Of a DNA stretch of 64,000 nt, positions 15,709 to 24,176 are shown one piece after another. The notes below the pieces were generated by a model, which was not told the DNA's origin, made no database searches, and was given only the letters and a program-made list of their open reading frames with translations. Numbering within the stretch: position 1 is the stretch's first letter; each line of letters begins with the position of its first letter. The position numbers and the translations under genes were made by a program. The stretch lies in the NCBI RefSeq assembly GCF_026340305.1, contig NZ_JAPEPI010000001.1:3906001-3970000 (forward strand), given 5' to 3'. This stretch comes from Streptomyces sp. NBC_01381 (lineage in GTDB: Bacteria > Actinomycetota > Actinomycetes > Streptomycetales > Streptomycetaceae).

Positions 15709-17907
15709 CTAGGAGACGTCCTGGGCCTGTTCACGGATCCTCTCGGAGAGCTGCGGGGGCATGGGTTCGTGCCGGGCGTAGCTGCGGCTGAAACGTGCGG
15801 TGCCCTGCGAGAGCGACCTCAGGTCGACCGCGTACCGGCCGATCTCGATCTCGGGGACCTCGGCCCGTACGAGCGTGCGCCCGCCGGGCGCCTGCTCGGT
15901 GCCGACCACCCGCCCGCGCCGCCCGGACAGGTCGCTCATCACCGAGCCCACGTGGTCGTCGCCGACCAGGACCTGCACCTCGGCGACCGGCTCCAGGAGA
16001 TGGATCCTGGCATCGGCCGCGGCCTCACGCAGGGCGAGCGCGCCCGCCGTCTGGAACGCGGCGTCGGAGGAGTCCACCGAGTGCGCCTTGCCGTCGAGCA
16101 GCGTGATCCGTACGTCGATGAGCGGGTAACCGGCGGCCACGCCCTTCGCGGCCTGCGCCCGTACGCCCTTCTCGACGGAGGGGATGAACTGCCGGGGCAC
16201 GGCGCCGCCCACGACCTTGTCGACGAACTCGATGCCGCTGCCGCCGGGCAGCGGCTCGACCTCGATCTCGCAGATCGCGTACTGCCCGTGGCCGCCGGAC
16301 TGCTTCACATGACGACCGCGGCCGCCGGACTTGCCCGCGAACGTCTCCCGAAGGGAGACCTTGTGGGCGACGACGTCGACCTGCACGCCGTACCGGCTGC
16401 GCAGCCGCTCCAGGGCGACATCGGCGTGCGCCTCGCCCAGACACCAGAGGACCACCTGGTGGGTGTCCTGGTTCTGTTCCAGGCGCATCGTCGGATCCTC
16501 GGCGACCAGCCGGGACAGGCCCTGGGAGAGCTTGTCCTCGTCGGCCTTGCTGTGCGCCTGGATGGCCAGCGGAAGGAGCGGGTCGGGCATGTCCCAGGGC
16601 TCCATCAGGAGCGGGTCGTCCTTCGCCGACAGGGTGTCGCCGGTCTCGGCGCGGTTCAGCTTGGCGACGCAGGCCAGATCGCCCGCGACGCACTGGGCGA
16701 GGACACGCTGCTGCTTGCCGAAGGGCGAGGAGAGCGCGCCCACGCGCTCGTCGACGTCATGGTCCTCGTGGCCGCGGTCCGCGAGGCCGTGCCCGGACAC
16801 ATGCACGGTCTCGTCGGGGCGCAGGGTCCCGGAGAAGACCCGGACCAGGGAGACGCGTCCTACGTAGGGGTCGGACGCGGTCTTCACGACCTCGGCGACC
16901 AGCGGTCCTTCGGGGTCGCAGCCGAGCGCGGGCCGCGCCTTGCCGTCCGGTGTGGTGACGACGGGCGCCGGGTGCTCCAGGGGGGTCGGGAAGCCGCCCG
17001 TGATCAGCTCTAGAAGCTCGACCGTTCCGATGCCCTGCCGGGCGCCCTCGGCGGCGGGCGCCGCCGCGAGCACGGGGTGGAAGATGCCGCGCGCCACGGC
17101 CCGCTCCAGGTCGTCCACCAGCGTCTTGAAATCGATGTCCTCGCCGCCGAGATAGCGGTCCATGAGGGACTCGTCCTCGCTCTCGGCGATGATCCCTTCG
17201 ATCAGCTGGTTACGGGCCTCCTCGATCAGCGGCAGCTGCTCCTCGCCCGGTTCGGACTCCTTGCGCTCCCCGGAGGCGTAGTCGAAGACCCGCTGTGAGA
17301 GCAGCCCGATCAGGCCCGTCACCGGCGCGTGCCCGTCGGGGCCCTTGGCGCCGTGCAGCGGCAGGTACAGCGGAAGGACGGCGTCGGGGTCGTCGGCCCC
17401 GAAGGCCTCGGCGCAGGTCCGCGTCATCTCGGTGAAGTCGGCGCGGGCCGCCTCCAGGTGGGTCACCACGATGGCCCGCGGCATGCCGACCGCCGCGCAC
17501 TCCTCCCACACCATGCGGGTCGCGCCGTCCACGCCGTCGGCCGCCGAGACCACGAAAAGGGCCGCGTCCGCGGCGCGCAGACCGGCCCTGAGCTCCCCGA
17601 CGAAGTCGGCGTATCCGGGTGTGTCCAGCAGATTGATCTTGAAGCCGCCCCATTCCACCGGGACCAGCGACAGCTGCACCGAGCGCTGCTGGCGATGCTC
17701 GATGTCGTCGTAGTCGGAGACGGTGCCGCCGTCCTCCACGCGGCCCGCCCTGTTCACCGCCCCCGCCGTCAGCGCGAGGGCTTCCACCAGAGTCGTCTTG
17801 CCCGATCCGCTGTGGCCGACCAGCACCACATTCCGTACGGACGCGGGGTGGTCGGCCGTCGCTGCCCTGCCGGCGGCTCCGGGGTGTGCGTGTGCCTTGT
17901 CGCCCAT
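15709..17907 (-). CDS. Elongation factor G-like protein (EF-G2 type)
   Basis: This 732-residue protein has the five-domain EF-G layout: GTPase domain with P-loop GHSGSGKTT (31-39) and G3 DTPGYADF (95-102), domain II, domain III, domain IV (around GGHGQYAICEIEVEPL and FIPSVEKGV) and domain V. The usual G4 NKxD is replaced by THLE (149-152), and the switch I motif RGITI is replaced by RSVQL near 75-79. These changes argue against normal ribosome-driven translocation. It belongs to the actinobacterial EF-G2 group, whose function is unsettled; a housekeeping fusA should exist elsewhere. GGGAGG lies 8 nt before ATG 17907. It is divergent from pgsA across 258 nt. Confidence 0.92.
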   Translation of the reverse strand: MGDKAHAHPGAAGRAATADHPASVRNVVLVGHSGSGKTTLVEALALTAGAVNRAGRVEDGGTVSDYDDIEHRQQRSVQLSLVPVEWGGFKINLLDTPGYADFVGELRAGLRAADAALFVVSAADGVDGATRMVWEECAAVGMPRAIVVTHLEAARADFTEMTRTCAEAFGADDPDAVLPLYLPLHGAKGPDGHAPVTGLIGLLSQRVFDYASGERKESEPGEEQLPLIEEARNQLIEGIIAESEDESLMDRYLGGEDIDFKTLVDDLERAVARGIFHPVLAAAPAAEGARQGIGTVELLELITGGFPTPLEHPAPVVTTPDGKARPALGCDPEGPLVAEVVKTASDPYVGRVSLVRVFSGTLRPDETVHVSGHGLADRGHEDHDVDERVGALSSPFGKQQRVLAQCVAGDLACVAKLNRAETGDTLSAKDDPLLMEPWDMPDPLLPLAIQAHSKADEDKLSQGLSRLVAEDPTMRLEQNQDTHQVVLWCLGEAHADVALERLRSRYGVQVDVVAHKVSLRETFAGKSGGRGRHVKQSGGHGQYAICEIEVEPLPGGSGIEFVDKVVGGAVPRQFIPSVEKGVRAQAAKGVAAGYPLIDVRITLLDGKAHSVDSSDAAFQTAGALALREAAADARIHLLEPVAEVQVLVGDDHVGSVMSDLSGRRGRVVGTEQAPGGRTLVRAEVPEIEIGRYAVDLRSLSQGTARFSRSYARHEPMPPQLSERIREQAQDVS

Positions 17908-18165
17908 GCCTTGGCCTCCCGGTCACGTGCTCGAAGAGGAGGCTCAGCCCCCTCGGGGATGCTGGCTGCTATCGGACACGCGGGGCCGCGTGCGGGTCGG
18001 CTCCGGCGACGCCCGCTGTGCTTTCGAGCTTTCCACTCGGGTCACGGTGCGTCCATACGTCGTACGCGATCGTGAGGGGGCGAGCCGGTCCGTCAAGGGC
18101 GTGACTACGATGGGCCAGCCGGTGGCCAACAGGGCCGCGCGGCTCACCGACCCCTCGGGAAGGCC

Positions 18166-18861
18166 ATGCTGAACAAGTACGCGCGTGCATTCTTCACGCG
18201 TGTTCTCACACCGTTCGCCGCGTTTCTCATCCGCCGCGGGGTCAGCCCCGACGCGGTCACGTTCATCGGCACGGCCGGTGTGGTGGCGGGAGCGCTGGTC
18301 TTCTTCCCCCGCGGGGAGTTCTTCTGGGGCACGGTCGTGATCACGCTCTTCGTGTTCTCCGACCTGGTCGACGGGAACATGGCGCGGCAGCTCGGCCGCT
18401 CCAGCCGCTGGGGCGCCTTCCTGGACTCGACGCTCGACCGGGTCGCCGACAGCGCGATCTTCGGTGGGCTCGCCCTCTGGTACGCGGGCTCGGGCGACAA
18501 CAACATCCTGTGCGCCGTCTCCATCTTCTGCCTGGCCAGCGGCCAGGTGGTGTCGTACACGAAGGCGCGCGGCGAGGCGATCGGCCTGCCCGTCGCGGTC
18601 AACGGCCTGGTGGAGCGCGCCGAGCGCCTGGTGATCTCGCTGGTCGCCGCGGGCCTCGCGGGGCTGCACAAGTTCGGGGTCCCCGGCATCGACATCCTGC
18701 TGCCCATCGCGCTGTGGATCGTCGCGGTCGGCAGCCTCGTCACCCTCGTCCAGCGCATGGTGACCGTGCGCCGAGAGTCCGCCGAGGCGGACGCGGCGGC
18801 CGCCGCCGAGACCAAGACCGGGGCCGAGACCGAGGCACAGGGCAGCGAGGCGACGTCGTGA
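18166..18861 (+). CDS. pgsA: Phosphatidylinositol phosphate synthase (CDP-alcohol phosphatidyltransferase)
   Basis: This 231-residue integral membrane enzyme has the complete CDP-alcohol phosphotransferase motif: D69-G70, A73-R74, G83, D87 and D91 (within DGNMARQLGR and GAFLDSTLD). About six helices are predicted. It is followed by a cytosolic acidic tail rich in Ala/Glu/Thr (from about residue 205). In this operon context it most likely joins inositol-1-phosphate to CDP-diacylglycerol, the first step to phosphatidylinositol and PIMs, rather than making phosphatidylglycerophosphate. GGGAAGG precedes ATG 18166. The stop overlaps the next GTG by 4 nt, so the first three genes are coupled. Confidence 0.93.
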   Translation: MLNKYARAFFTRVLTPFAAFLIRRGVSPDAVTFIGTAGVVAGALVFFPRGEFFWGTVVITLFVFSDLVDGNMARQLGRSSRWGAFLDSTLDRVADSAIFGGLALWYAGSGDNNILCAVSIFCLASGQVVSYTKARGEAIGLPVAVNGLVERAERLVISLVAAGLAGLHKFGVPGIDILLPIALWIVAVGSLVTLVQRMVTVRRESAEADAAAAAETKTGAETEAQGSEATS

Positions 18862-19784
18862 AGGACCGGCTGACCGACGCTCTCTACGGGGCCGGCTGGA
18901 GCACGGTCAAGAAGCTCCCCGAACCAGTGGCCGTGCGGCTCGGCCGGACCATCGCCGACGCCGTGTGGAAGCGCCGCGGCAAGGGCGTCCTGCGCCTTGA
19001 GGCCAACTACGCGCGCGTGGTGCCCGACGCGAGCCCCGAGCGCCTTGCCGAGCTGTCCCGCGCGGGCATGCGCTCGTACCTGCGCTACTGGATGGAGTCC
19101 TTCCGGCTGCCGTCCTGGAGCCGGGAGCGCATAAAGGAAGGCTTCGTCCCCAAGGACGTGCACCATCTGACCGACGCTCTCGCCTCCGACAAGGGCGTCA
19201 TCCTCGCGCTTCCGCACCTGGGCAACTGGGACCTGGCGGGCGCGTGGGTCACCACGAAGCTGGAGACGCCGTTCACGACGGTCGCCGAGCGGCTCAAGCC
19301 CGAGAAGCTGTACGACCGTTTCGTCGCCTACCGCGAGGGCCTCGGCATGGAGGTCCTGCCGCACGAGGGCGGCTCCGCCTTCGGCACGCTTGCCCGGCGG
19401 CTGCGCGACGGCGGCCTGGTCTGCCTCGTCTCCGACCGGGACCTCTCGGCCTCCGGTGTCGAGGTGAAGTTCTTCGGCGACACCGCGCGGATGCCCGCGG
19501 GGCCCGCGCTGCTCGCCCAGCAGACCGGCGCGCTGCTGCTTCCGGTCACGCTCTGGTACGACGAATCCCCGATCATGAAGGGGCGCGTCCATCCGCCCAT
19601 CGATGTCCCCGAGACAGGTACCCGTGCGGAGAAGACGTCTGTCATGACGCAGGCGCTGGCAGACGCCTTCGCCACGGGTATCGCCGACCATCCGGAGGAC
19701 TGGCACATGCTGCAACGCTTGTGGCTCGCTGATCTGGACCCCGCGAAGGGGCCCGGTCAGGGGTCTGACGAGGCGACGCCGTGA
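18858..19784 (+). CDS. patA: Phosphatidylinositol mannoside acyltransferase (PatA-like)
   Basis: This 308-residue protein belongs to the HtrB/LpxL-type lysophospholipid acyltransferases. The catalytic HxxxxD is H120-L-G-N-W-D125. The substrate-binding region SDRDLSASGVEVKFFG and the later PAGPALLAQQTGALLLPV block are family-typical. It should transfer palmitate to the mannose of PIM1/PIM2 on the inner membrane face. Assignment to PIM rather than lipid A rests on the flanking pgsA and pimA and on the absence of lipid A in actinobacteria. The GTG at 18858 overlaps the pgsA stop (GTGA), and its own stop overlaps the pimA GTG in the same way. Confidence 0.92.
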   Translation: MKDRLTDALYGAGWSTVKKLPEPVAVRLGRTIADAVWKRRGKGVLRLEANYARVVPDASPERLAELSRAGMRSYLRYWMESFRLPSWSRERIKEGFVPKDVHHLTDALASDKGVILALPHLGNWDLAGAWVTTKLETPFTTVAERLKPEKLYDRFVAYREGLGMEVLPHEGGSAFGTLARRLRDGGLVCLVSDRDLSASGVEVKFFGDTARMPAGPALLAQQTGALLLPVTLWYDESPIMKGRVHPPIDVPETGTRAEKTSVMTQALADAFATGIADHPEDWHMLQRLWLADLDPAKGPGQGSDEATP

Positions 19785-20941
19785 AGATCGGGATCGTCTG
19801 CCCCTACTCGTGGGACGTCCCGGGCGGCGTCCAGTTCCACATCCGTGACCTCGCGGAGCATCTGATCCGCCTGGGGCACAAGGTGTCCGTGCTCGCCCCG
19901 GCGGACGACGAGACACCGCTTCCCTCGTACGTCGTGTCGGCGGGCCGCGCCGTTCCTGTGCCGTACAACGGCTCGGTGGCCCGGCTCAACTTCGGGTTCC
20001 TGTCGGCCGCGCGGGTGCGTCGCTGGCTGCACGACGGCACCTTCGACGTGATCCACATCCACGAGCCGACCTCGCCGTCGCTCGGGCTGCTCAGCTGCTG
20101 GGCGGCGCAGGGCCCGATCGTCGCGACGTTCCATACCTCCAACCCGCGCTCCCGGGCCATGATCGCCGCGTATCCGATCCTGCAGCCCGCCCTGGAGAAG
20201 ATCAGCGCGCGCATCGCGGTGAGCGAGTACGCGCGCCGCACCCTGGTCGAGCACCTGGGCGGCGACGCGGTCGTCATCCCGAACGGCGTCGACGTCGACT
20301 TCTTCGCCAACGTCGAGCCCAAGGCCGAGTGGCAGGGCGGCACGATCGGCTTCATCGGGCGCATCGACGAGCCGCGCAAGGGCCTGCCGGTGCTGATGCG
20401 GGCGCTGCCGAAGATCCTCGCCGAGCGGCCGGGGACCCGGCTCCTGGTCGCAGGGAGGGGCGACGAGGAGGAGGCCGTCGCCTCGCTGCCGGCCGAGATG
20501 CGTTCGCGCGTCGAGTTCCTCGGCATGGTGAGCGACGAGGACAAGGCGCGGCTGCTGCGCAGCGTCGATGTGTACGTGGCGCCCAACACCGGCGGCGAGA
20601 GCTTCGGGATCATCCTGGTCGAGGCGATGTCGGCGGGCGCACCCGTCCTCGCCAGCGATCTGGACGCCTTCGCGCAGGTCCTCGACCAGGGCGCGGCGGG
20701 TGACCTCTTCACGAACGAGGACGCCGACTCGCTGGCAGCGGCCGCCCTGCGGCTGCTCGGCGACCCCGAGCGCCGCGAGGAACTGCGTGAGCGCGGCAGC
20801 AAGCACGTACGCCGCTTCGACTGGTCGACGGTGGGCGCGGACATCCTCTCCGTGTACGAGACGGTGACGGACGGCGCGGCGGCGGTCGCCGCGGACGAAC
20901 GGACGGGCCTGCGGGCGCGGTTCGGACTCGCGCGGGACTGA
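19781..20941 (+). CDS. pimA: Phosphatidyl-myo-inositol alpha-mannosyltransferase
   Basis: This 386-residue GT4-family GT-B glycosyltransferase transfers mannose from GDP-mannose to phosphatidylinositol, the first committed PIM step at the cytosolic membrane face. The N-terminal acceptor domain starts KIGIVCPYSWDVPGGVQ, with the glycine-rich GG typical of PimA. Later features are ATFHTSNPRS, the linker IPNGVDVDFF, and a C-terminal donor domain with GRIDEPRKGL and GESFGIILVEAMSAG, which contains the EX7E-type motif. The short tail after about residue 370 is variable. The GTG start is coupled to the acyltransferase stop. A GC hairpin follows at 20953. Confidence 0.94.
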   Translation: MKIGIVCPYSWDVPGGVQFHIRDLAEHLIRLGHKVSVLAPADDETPLPSYVVSAGRAVPVPYNGSVARLNFGFLSAARVRRWLHDGTFDVIHIHEPTSPSLGLLSCWAAQGPIVATFHTSNPRSRAMIAAYPILQPALEKISARIAVSEYARRTLVEHLGGDAVVIPNGVDVDFFANVEPKAEWQGGTIGFIGRIDEPRKGLPVLMRALPKILAERPGTRLLVAGRGDEEEAVASLPAEMRSRVEFLGMVSDEDKARLLRSVDVYVAPNTGGESFGIILVEAMSAGAPVLASDLDAFAQVLDQGAAGDLFTNEDADSLAAAALRLLGDPERREELRERGSKHVRRFDWSTVGADILSVYETVTDGAAAVAADERTGLRARFGLARD

Positions 20942-20952
20942 AAGCCAAGGTG

Positions 20953-20979
20953 CCGCCGGGCGTTCGGCGCGCCCGGCGG
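20953..20979 (+). terminator. GC hairpin after the PIM operon
   Basis: CCGCCGGGCG (20953-20962) and CGCCCGGCGG (20970-20979) form a 10-bp stem with a 7-nt loop, 12 nt after the pimA stop. There is no U-tract. Readthrough into the next gene, 37 nt further, is possible. Confidence 0.5.
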
Positions 20980-21015
20980 TGAAGCGGCCCGGCCGCCTCG
21001 ACTAGCCTCAGGCCG

Positions 21016-21561
21016 GTGACCTCCACACTGATCTGGATCGCGGTAGCCCTCTTCGCGATCGGCCTCTATCTGAGCTGGACCGCCGGACGGCTCGACCGGC
21101 TGCACGCGCGCATCGACGCGGCCCGCGCCGCCCTCGACGCGCAGTTGCTGCGCCGCGCCTCGGTGGCCCAGGAGCTGGCCACATCGGGGGTGCTCGACCC
21201 CGCGGCCTCCATCGTGCTCTACGAGGCGGCGCACGCCGCCCGGCAGGCGGAGGAGGAGCAGCGCGAGGTCGCCGAGAGCGAGCTCAGCCAGGCGCTGCGC
21301 GCGATCTTCGGCGAGGCCCAGCAGGTCGAGGCGGTGCGCGAGGCGCCGGGCGGCGACGAGGCGGCGAGCGAGCTGGCCGCGGCCGTGCGCCGGGTGCCGA
21401 TGGCCCGGCGCTTCCACAACGACGCCGTACGCGCGGCCCGCGCCCTGCGCAGGCACCGCAAGGTCCGCTGGTTCCGCCTGGCAGGACACGCGCCGTTCCC
21501 GATGGCCTTCGAAATGGACGACGAGCCGCCGGTGGCGCTCGCGGACCGCGCGACCACGTAG
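21016..21561 (+). CDS. LemA-like single-pass membrane protein
   Basis: This 181-residue protein has an N-terminal membrane helix (LIWIAVALFAIGLYLSWTA, about 4-22) and a mostly helical soluble domain. That domain begins with a coiled-coil-like RLDRLHARIDAARAALDAQL. The C-terminal ARRFHNDAVRAARALRRHR and FRLAGHAPFPMAFEMDD pattern echoes LemA proteins (RFYNDAVRxYN ... FP), so I call it LemA-like; the similarity is by eye. LemA function is unclear. The GTG at 21016 lacks a strong Shine-Dalgarno. It lies downstream of the PIM operon and upstream of the pdxS promoter region, so it may be the last gene of the PIM transcript. Confidence 0.7.
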   Translation: MTSTLIWIAVALFAIGLYLSWTAGRLDRLHARIDAARAALDAQLLRRASVAQELATSGVLDPAASIVLYEAAHAARQAEEEQREVAESELSQALRAIFGEAQQVEAVREAPGGDEAASELAAAVRRVPMARRFHNDAVRAARALRRHRKVRWFRLAGHAPFPMAFEMDDEPPVALADRATT

Positions 21562-21625
21562 CGCCACCGCACGGCTCTGACCAGGGGCGTACGGGAAAAA
21601 TGAGCCACCGGTCAATCATTGGCCC

Positions 21626-21655
21626 TTGCTGTGGACTGGTCGCGGGGCGTTATCT
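21626..21655 (+). promoter_or_regulatory. Candidate promoter for pdxST
   Basis: TTGCTG (21626-21631) and TTATCT (21650-21655) are separated by 18 nt, a good match to a vegetative (HrdB-type) promoter 43 nt upstream of the pdxS GTG. No transcription start is known. Confidence 0.5.
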
Positions 21656-21697
21656 CGTAGAAGTAGGCACCCGTCTTCAGCAAGCGAGGTCAACTCC

Positions 21698-22612
21698 GTG
21701 TCCAGCACCCTCTCCAGCAGCAACCAGTCGCCCGAGACCGGCACCGCGCGCGTCAAGCGCGGCATGGCCGAGCAGCTCAAGGGCGGCGTCATCATGGACG
21801 TGGTCAACGCCGAGCAGGCGAAGATAGCCGAGGACGCCGGCGCCGTCGCCGTCATGGCCCTGGAGCGGGTCCCGGCCGACATCCGCAAGGACGGCGGCGT
21901 GGCCCGGATGTCCGACCCGAACATGATCGAAGAGATCATCGAGGCCGTCTCCATCCCGGTCATGGCCAAGTCCCGCATCGGCCACTTCGTCGAGGCCCAG
22001 GTGCTGCAGTCCCTCGGCGTCGACTACATCGACGAGTCCGAGGTCCTGACCCCGGCCGACGAGGTCAACCACAGCGACAAGTTCGCCTTCACGACCCCCT
22101 TCGTGTGTGGTGCCACCAACCTGGGCGAGGCCCTGCGCCGCATCGCCGAGGGCGCGGCCATGATCCGCTCCAAGGGCGAGGCCGGCACCGGCAACGTCGT
22201 CGAGGCCGTCCGCCACCTGCGCCAGATCAAGAACGAGATCGCCAAGCTGCGCGGCTTCGACAACAACGAGCTGTACGCCGCCGCCAAGGAGCTCCGCGCC
22301 CCGTACGAGCTGGTCAAGGAGGTCTCCGAGCTGGGCAAGCTGCCGGTGGTCCTCTTCTCGGCCGGTGGCGTCGCCACCCCCGCCGATGCCGCGCTGATGC
22401 GCCAGCTCGGTGCCGAGGGTGTCTTCGTCGGCTCCGGCATCTTCAAGTCGGGCGACCCGGCCGCGCGCGCCGCCGCCATCGTGAAGGCCACCACCTTCTA
22501 CGACGACCCCAAGATCATCGCGGACGCTTCCCGCAACCTGGGCGAGGCCATGGTCGGCATCAACTGCGACACCCTGCCCGAGGCCGAGCGCTACGCGAAC
22601 CGGGGCTGGTAA
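21698..22612 (+). CDS. pdxS: Pyridoxal 5'-phosphate synthase subunit PdxS
   Basis: This 304-residue TIM-barrel synthase makes pyridoxal 5'-phosphate from ribose 5-phosphate, glyceraldehyde 3-phosphate and ammonia delivered by PdxT. Family signatures are MAEQLKGGVIMDVV with the early catalytic region, MSDPNMIEEI, KSRIGHFVEAQ (catalytic Lys region), and GVATPADAALMRQLGAEGVFVGSGIF. The GTG at 21698 has GAGG 9-10 nt upstream and gives the family length; the frame extends 24 codons further upstream without family sequence. The pdxT ATG overlaps the pdxS stop by one base. Codon use is typical and strongly biased, as for an abundant enzyme. Confidence 0.97.
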   Translation: MSSTLSSSNQSPETGTARVKRGMAEQLKGGVIMDVVNAEQAKIAEDAGAVAVMALERVPADIRKDGGVARMSDPNMIEEIIEAVSIPVMAKSRIGHFVEAQVLQSLGVDYIDESEVLTPADEVNHSDKFAFTTPFVCGATNLGEALRRIAEGAAMIRSKGEAGTGNVVEAVRHLRQIKNEIAKLRGFDNNELYAAAKELRAPYELVKEVSELGKLPVVLFSAGGVATPADAALMRQLGAEGVFVGSGIFKSGDPAARAAAIVKATTFYDDPKIIADASRNLGEAMVGINCDTLPEAERYANRGW

Positions 22613-23214
22613 TGACCACTCCCGTAGTGGGCGTCCTCGCCCTTCAGGGGGACGTACGGGAGCACCTGATCGCCCTGGCCTCGGCTGACGCCCTGGCCAG
22701 GCCGGTCCGGCGCCCCGAGGAGCTCGCCGAGGTGGACGGCCTGGTCATACCCGGCGGCGAGTCCACCACCATCTCCAAGCTGGCCACGCTGTTCGGCCTC
22801 CTGGAGCCCTTGCGGGCACGCGTGCGTGCCGGTATGCCGGTGTACGGCACCTGCGCGGGCATGATCATGCTCGCCGACAAGATCCTGGATCCGCGTTCGG
22901 AGCAGGAGACCGTCGGCGGCATCGACATGATCGTGCGGCGCAACGCCTTCGGCCGGCAGAACGAGTCCTTCGAGGCGGCCGTCGACATAGCCGGCATCGA
23001 GGGCGCTCCCGTGGAGGGTGTCTTCATCCGCGCCCCCTGGGTGGAGTCCGTCGGCGCCAGTGCCGAGGTGCTCGCCGAGCACGAGGGGCACATCGTCGCC
23101 GTACGCCAGGGCAACGCGCTCGCCACGTCGTTCCACCCCGAGCTGACGGGCGACCACCGGGTGCACGAGCTGTTCGTCGGGATGGTGCGCGGGAACGCGG
23201 CGGCGGGATCCTAG
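22612..23214 (+). CDS. pdxT: Pyridoxal 5'-phosphate synthase glutaminase subunit PdxT
   Basis: This 200-residue class I-like glutaminase supplies ammonia to PdxS. The nucleophile Cys is in VYGTCAGMIML. The oxyanion/recognition loop is VIPGGESTTISKL, and the catalytic His/Glu are in FHPELTGDHRVH. The one-base overlap TAATG with pdxS implies coupled synthesis of the 12:12 complex. A short hairpin, CCGGGG/CCCCGG at 23223-23237, follows the stop. Length and motifs are standard. Confidence 0.97.
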   Translation: MTTPVVGVLALQGDVREHLIALASADALARPVRRPEELAEVDGLVIPGGESTTISKLATLFGLLEPLRARVRAGMPVYGTCAGMIMLADKILDPRSEQETVGGIDMIVRRNAFGRQNESFEAAVDIAGIEGAPVEGVFIRAPWVESVGASAEVLAEHEGHIVAVRQGNALATSFHPELTGDHRVHELFVGMVRGNAAAGS

Positions 23215-23292
23215 TAGGATCTCCGGGGGTTCCCCGGGCCTTAAGGTGTCGGGGAGTTCGTACTGGTTGGGTAACGCGAAGGAGACAGGCAG

Positions 23293-24045
23293 ATGTCCGG
23301 CCACTCTAAATGGGCTACGACGAAGCACAAGAAGGCCGTGATTGACGCCAAGCGCGGCAAGCTCTTCGCGAAGATGATCAAGAACATCGAGGTCGCGGCC
23401 CGCACGGGCGGCGCCGATGTGTCCGGCAACCCGACGCTCTTCGACGCCATCCAGAAGGCCAAGAAGAGCTCGGTTCCGAACAAGAACATCGACTCCGCGG
23501 TCAAGCGCGGCGCCGGTCTCGAAGCCGGCGGTGCCGACTACGAGACGATCATGTACGAGGGCTACGGCCCCAACGGTGTCGCGGTGCTCATCGAGTGCCT
23601 CACCGACAACCGCAACCGCGCCGCATCGGACGTCCGCGTCGCCATGACCCGCAACGGCGGCTCCATGGCCGACCCGGGCTCCGTCTCGTACCTGTTCAAC
23701 CGCAAGGGCGTCGTGATCGTCCCCAAGGGCGAGCTGTCCGAGGACGACGTCCTGGGCGCGGTCCTTGACGCGGGCGCCGAAGAGGTCAACGACCTCGGTG
23801 AGTCCTTCGAGGTGCTCTCCGAGGCCACCGACATGGTCGCGGTCCGCACCGCGCTCCAGGACGCCGGGATCGAATACGACTCGGCCGACGCCAACTTCGT
23901 CCCGACCATGCAGGTCGAGCTGGACGAAGAGGGCGCGCGCAAGATCTTCAAGCTGATCGACGCGCTCGAGGACAGCGACGACGTGCAGAACGTCTTCGCC
24001 AACTTCGATGTGAGCGACGAGGTCATGGAGAAGGTCGACGCGTAG
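23293..24045 (+). CDS. YebC/PmpR-family DNA-binding or ribosome-associated regulator
   Basis: This 250-residue member of the conserved YebC (TACO1) family begins SGHSKWATTKHKKAV with the basic N-terminal domain. It contains NRNRAASDVRVAMTRNGG and ends in an acidic C-terminal domain (LIDALEDSDDVQNVFANFD). YebC proteins were long annotated as transcription regulators; some act on ribosomes stalled at proline stretches. GAAGGAGA lies 8 nt before ATG 23293. The position between pdxT and ruvC is conserved in actinobacteria. A terminator-like hairpin follows, so ruvCAB probably has its own transcript. Confidence 0.95.
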   Translation: MSGHSKWATTKHKKAVIDAKRGKLFAKMIKNIEVAARTGGADVSGNPTLFDAIQKAKKSSVPNKNIDSAVKRGAGLEAGGADYETIMYEGYGPNGVAVLIECLTDNRNRAASDVRVAMTRNGGSMADPGSVSYLFNRKGVVIVPKGELSEDDVLGAVLDAGAEEVNDLGESFEVLSEATDMVAVRTALQDAGIEYDSADANFVPTMQVELDEEGARKIFKLIDALEDSDDVQNVFANFDVSDEVMEKVDA

Positions 24046-24068
24046 CGCTGCCGCGAGCTGAGCAGTTT

Positions 24069-24106
24069 CGGCGGGCCGGGTGGGACACACGTCCACCGGC
24101 CCGCCG
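24069..24106 (+). terminator. GC hairpin between yebC and ruvC
   Basis: CGGCGGGCCGG (24069-24079) pairs with CCGGCCCGCCG (24096-24106). The inner GTGG-GAC and GTCCAC bases extend the stem, leaving an ACAC loop. It lies 24 nt after the yebC stop. Confidence 0.65.
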
Positions 24107-24176
24107 CTGTTGTCAGTGGCAGCGGATAGCCTGGCGTGAAGTTCGAAGATCACCGCGGCGACGAGGGGAGGCGCGC

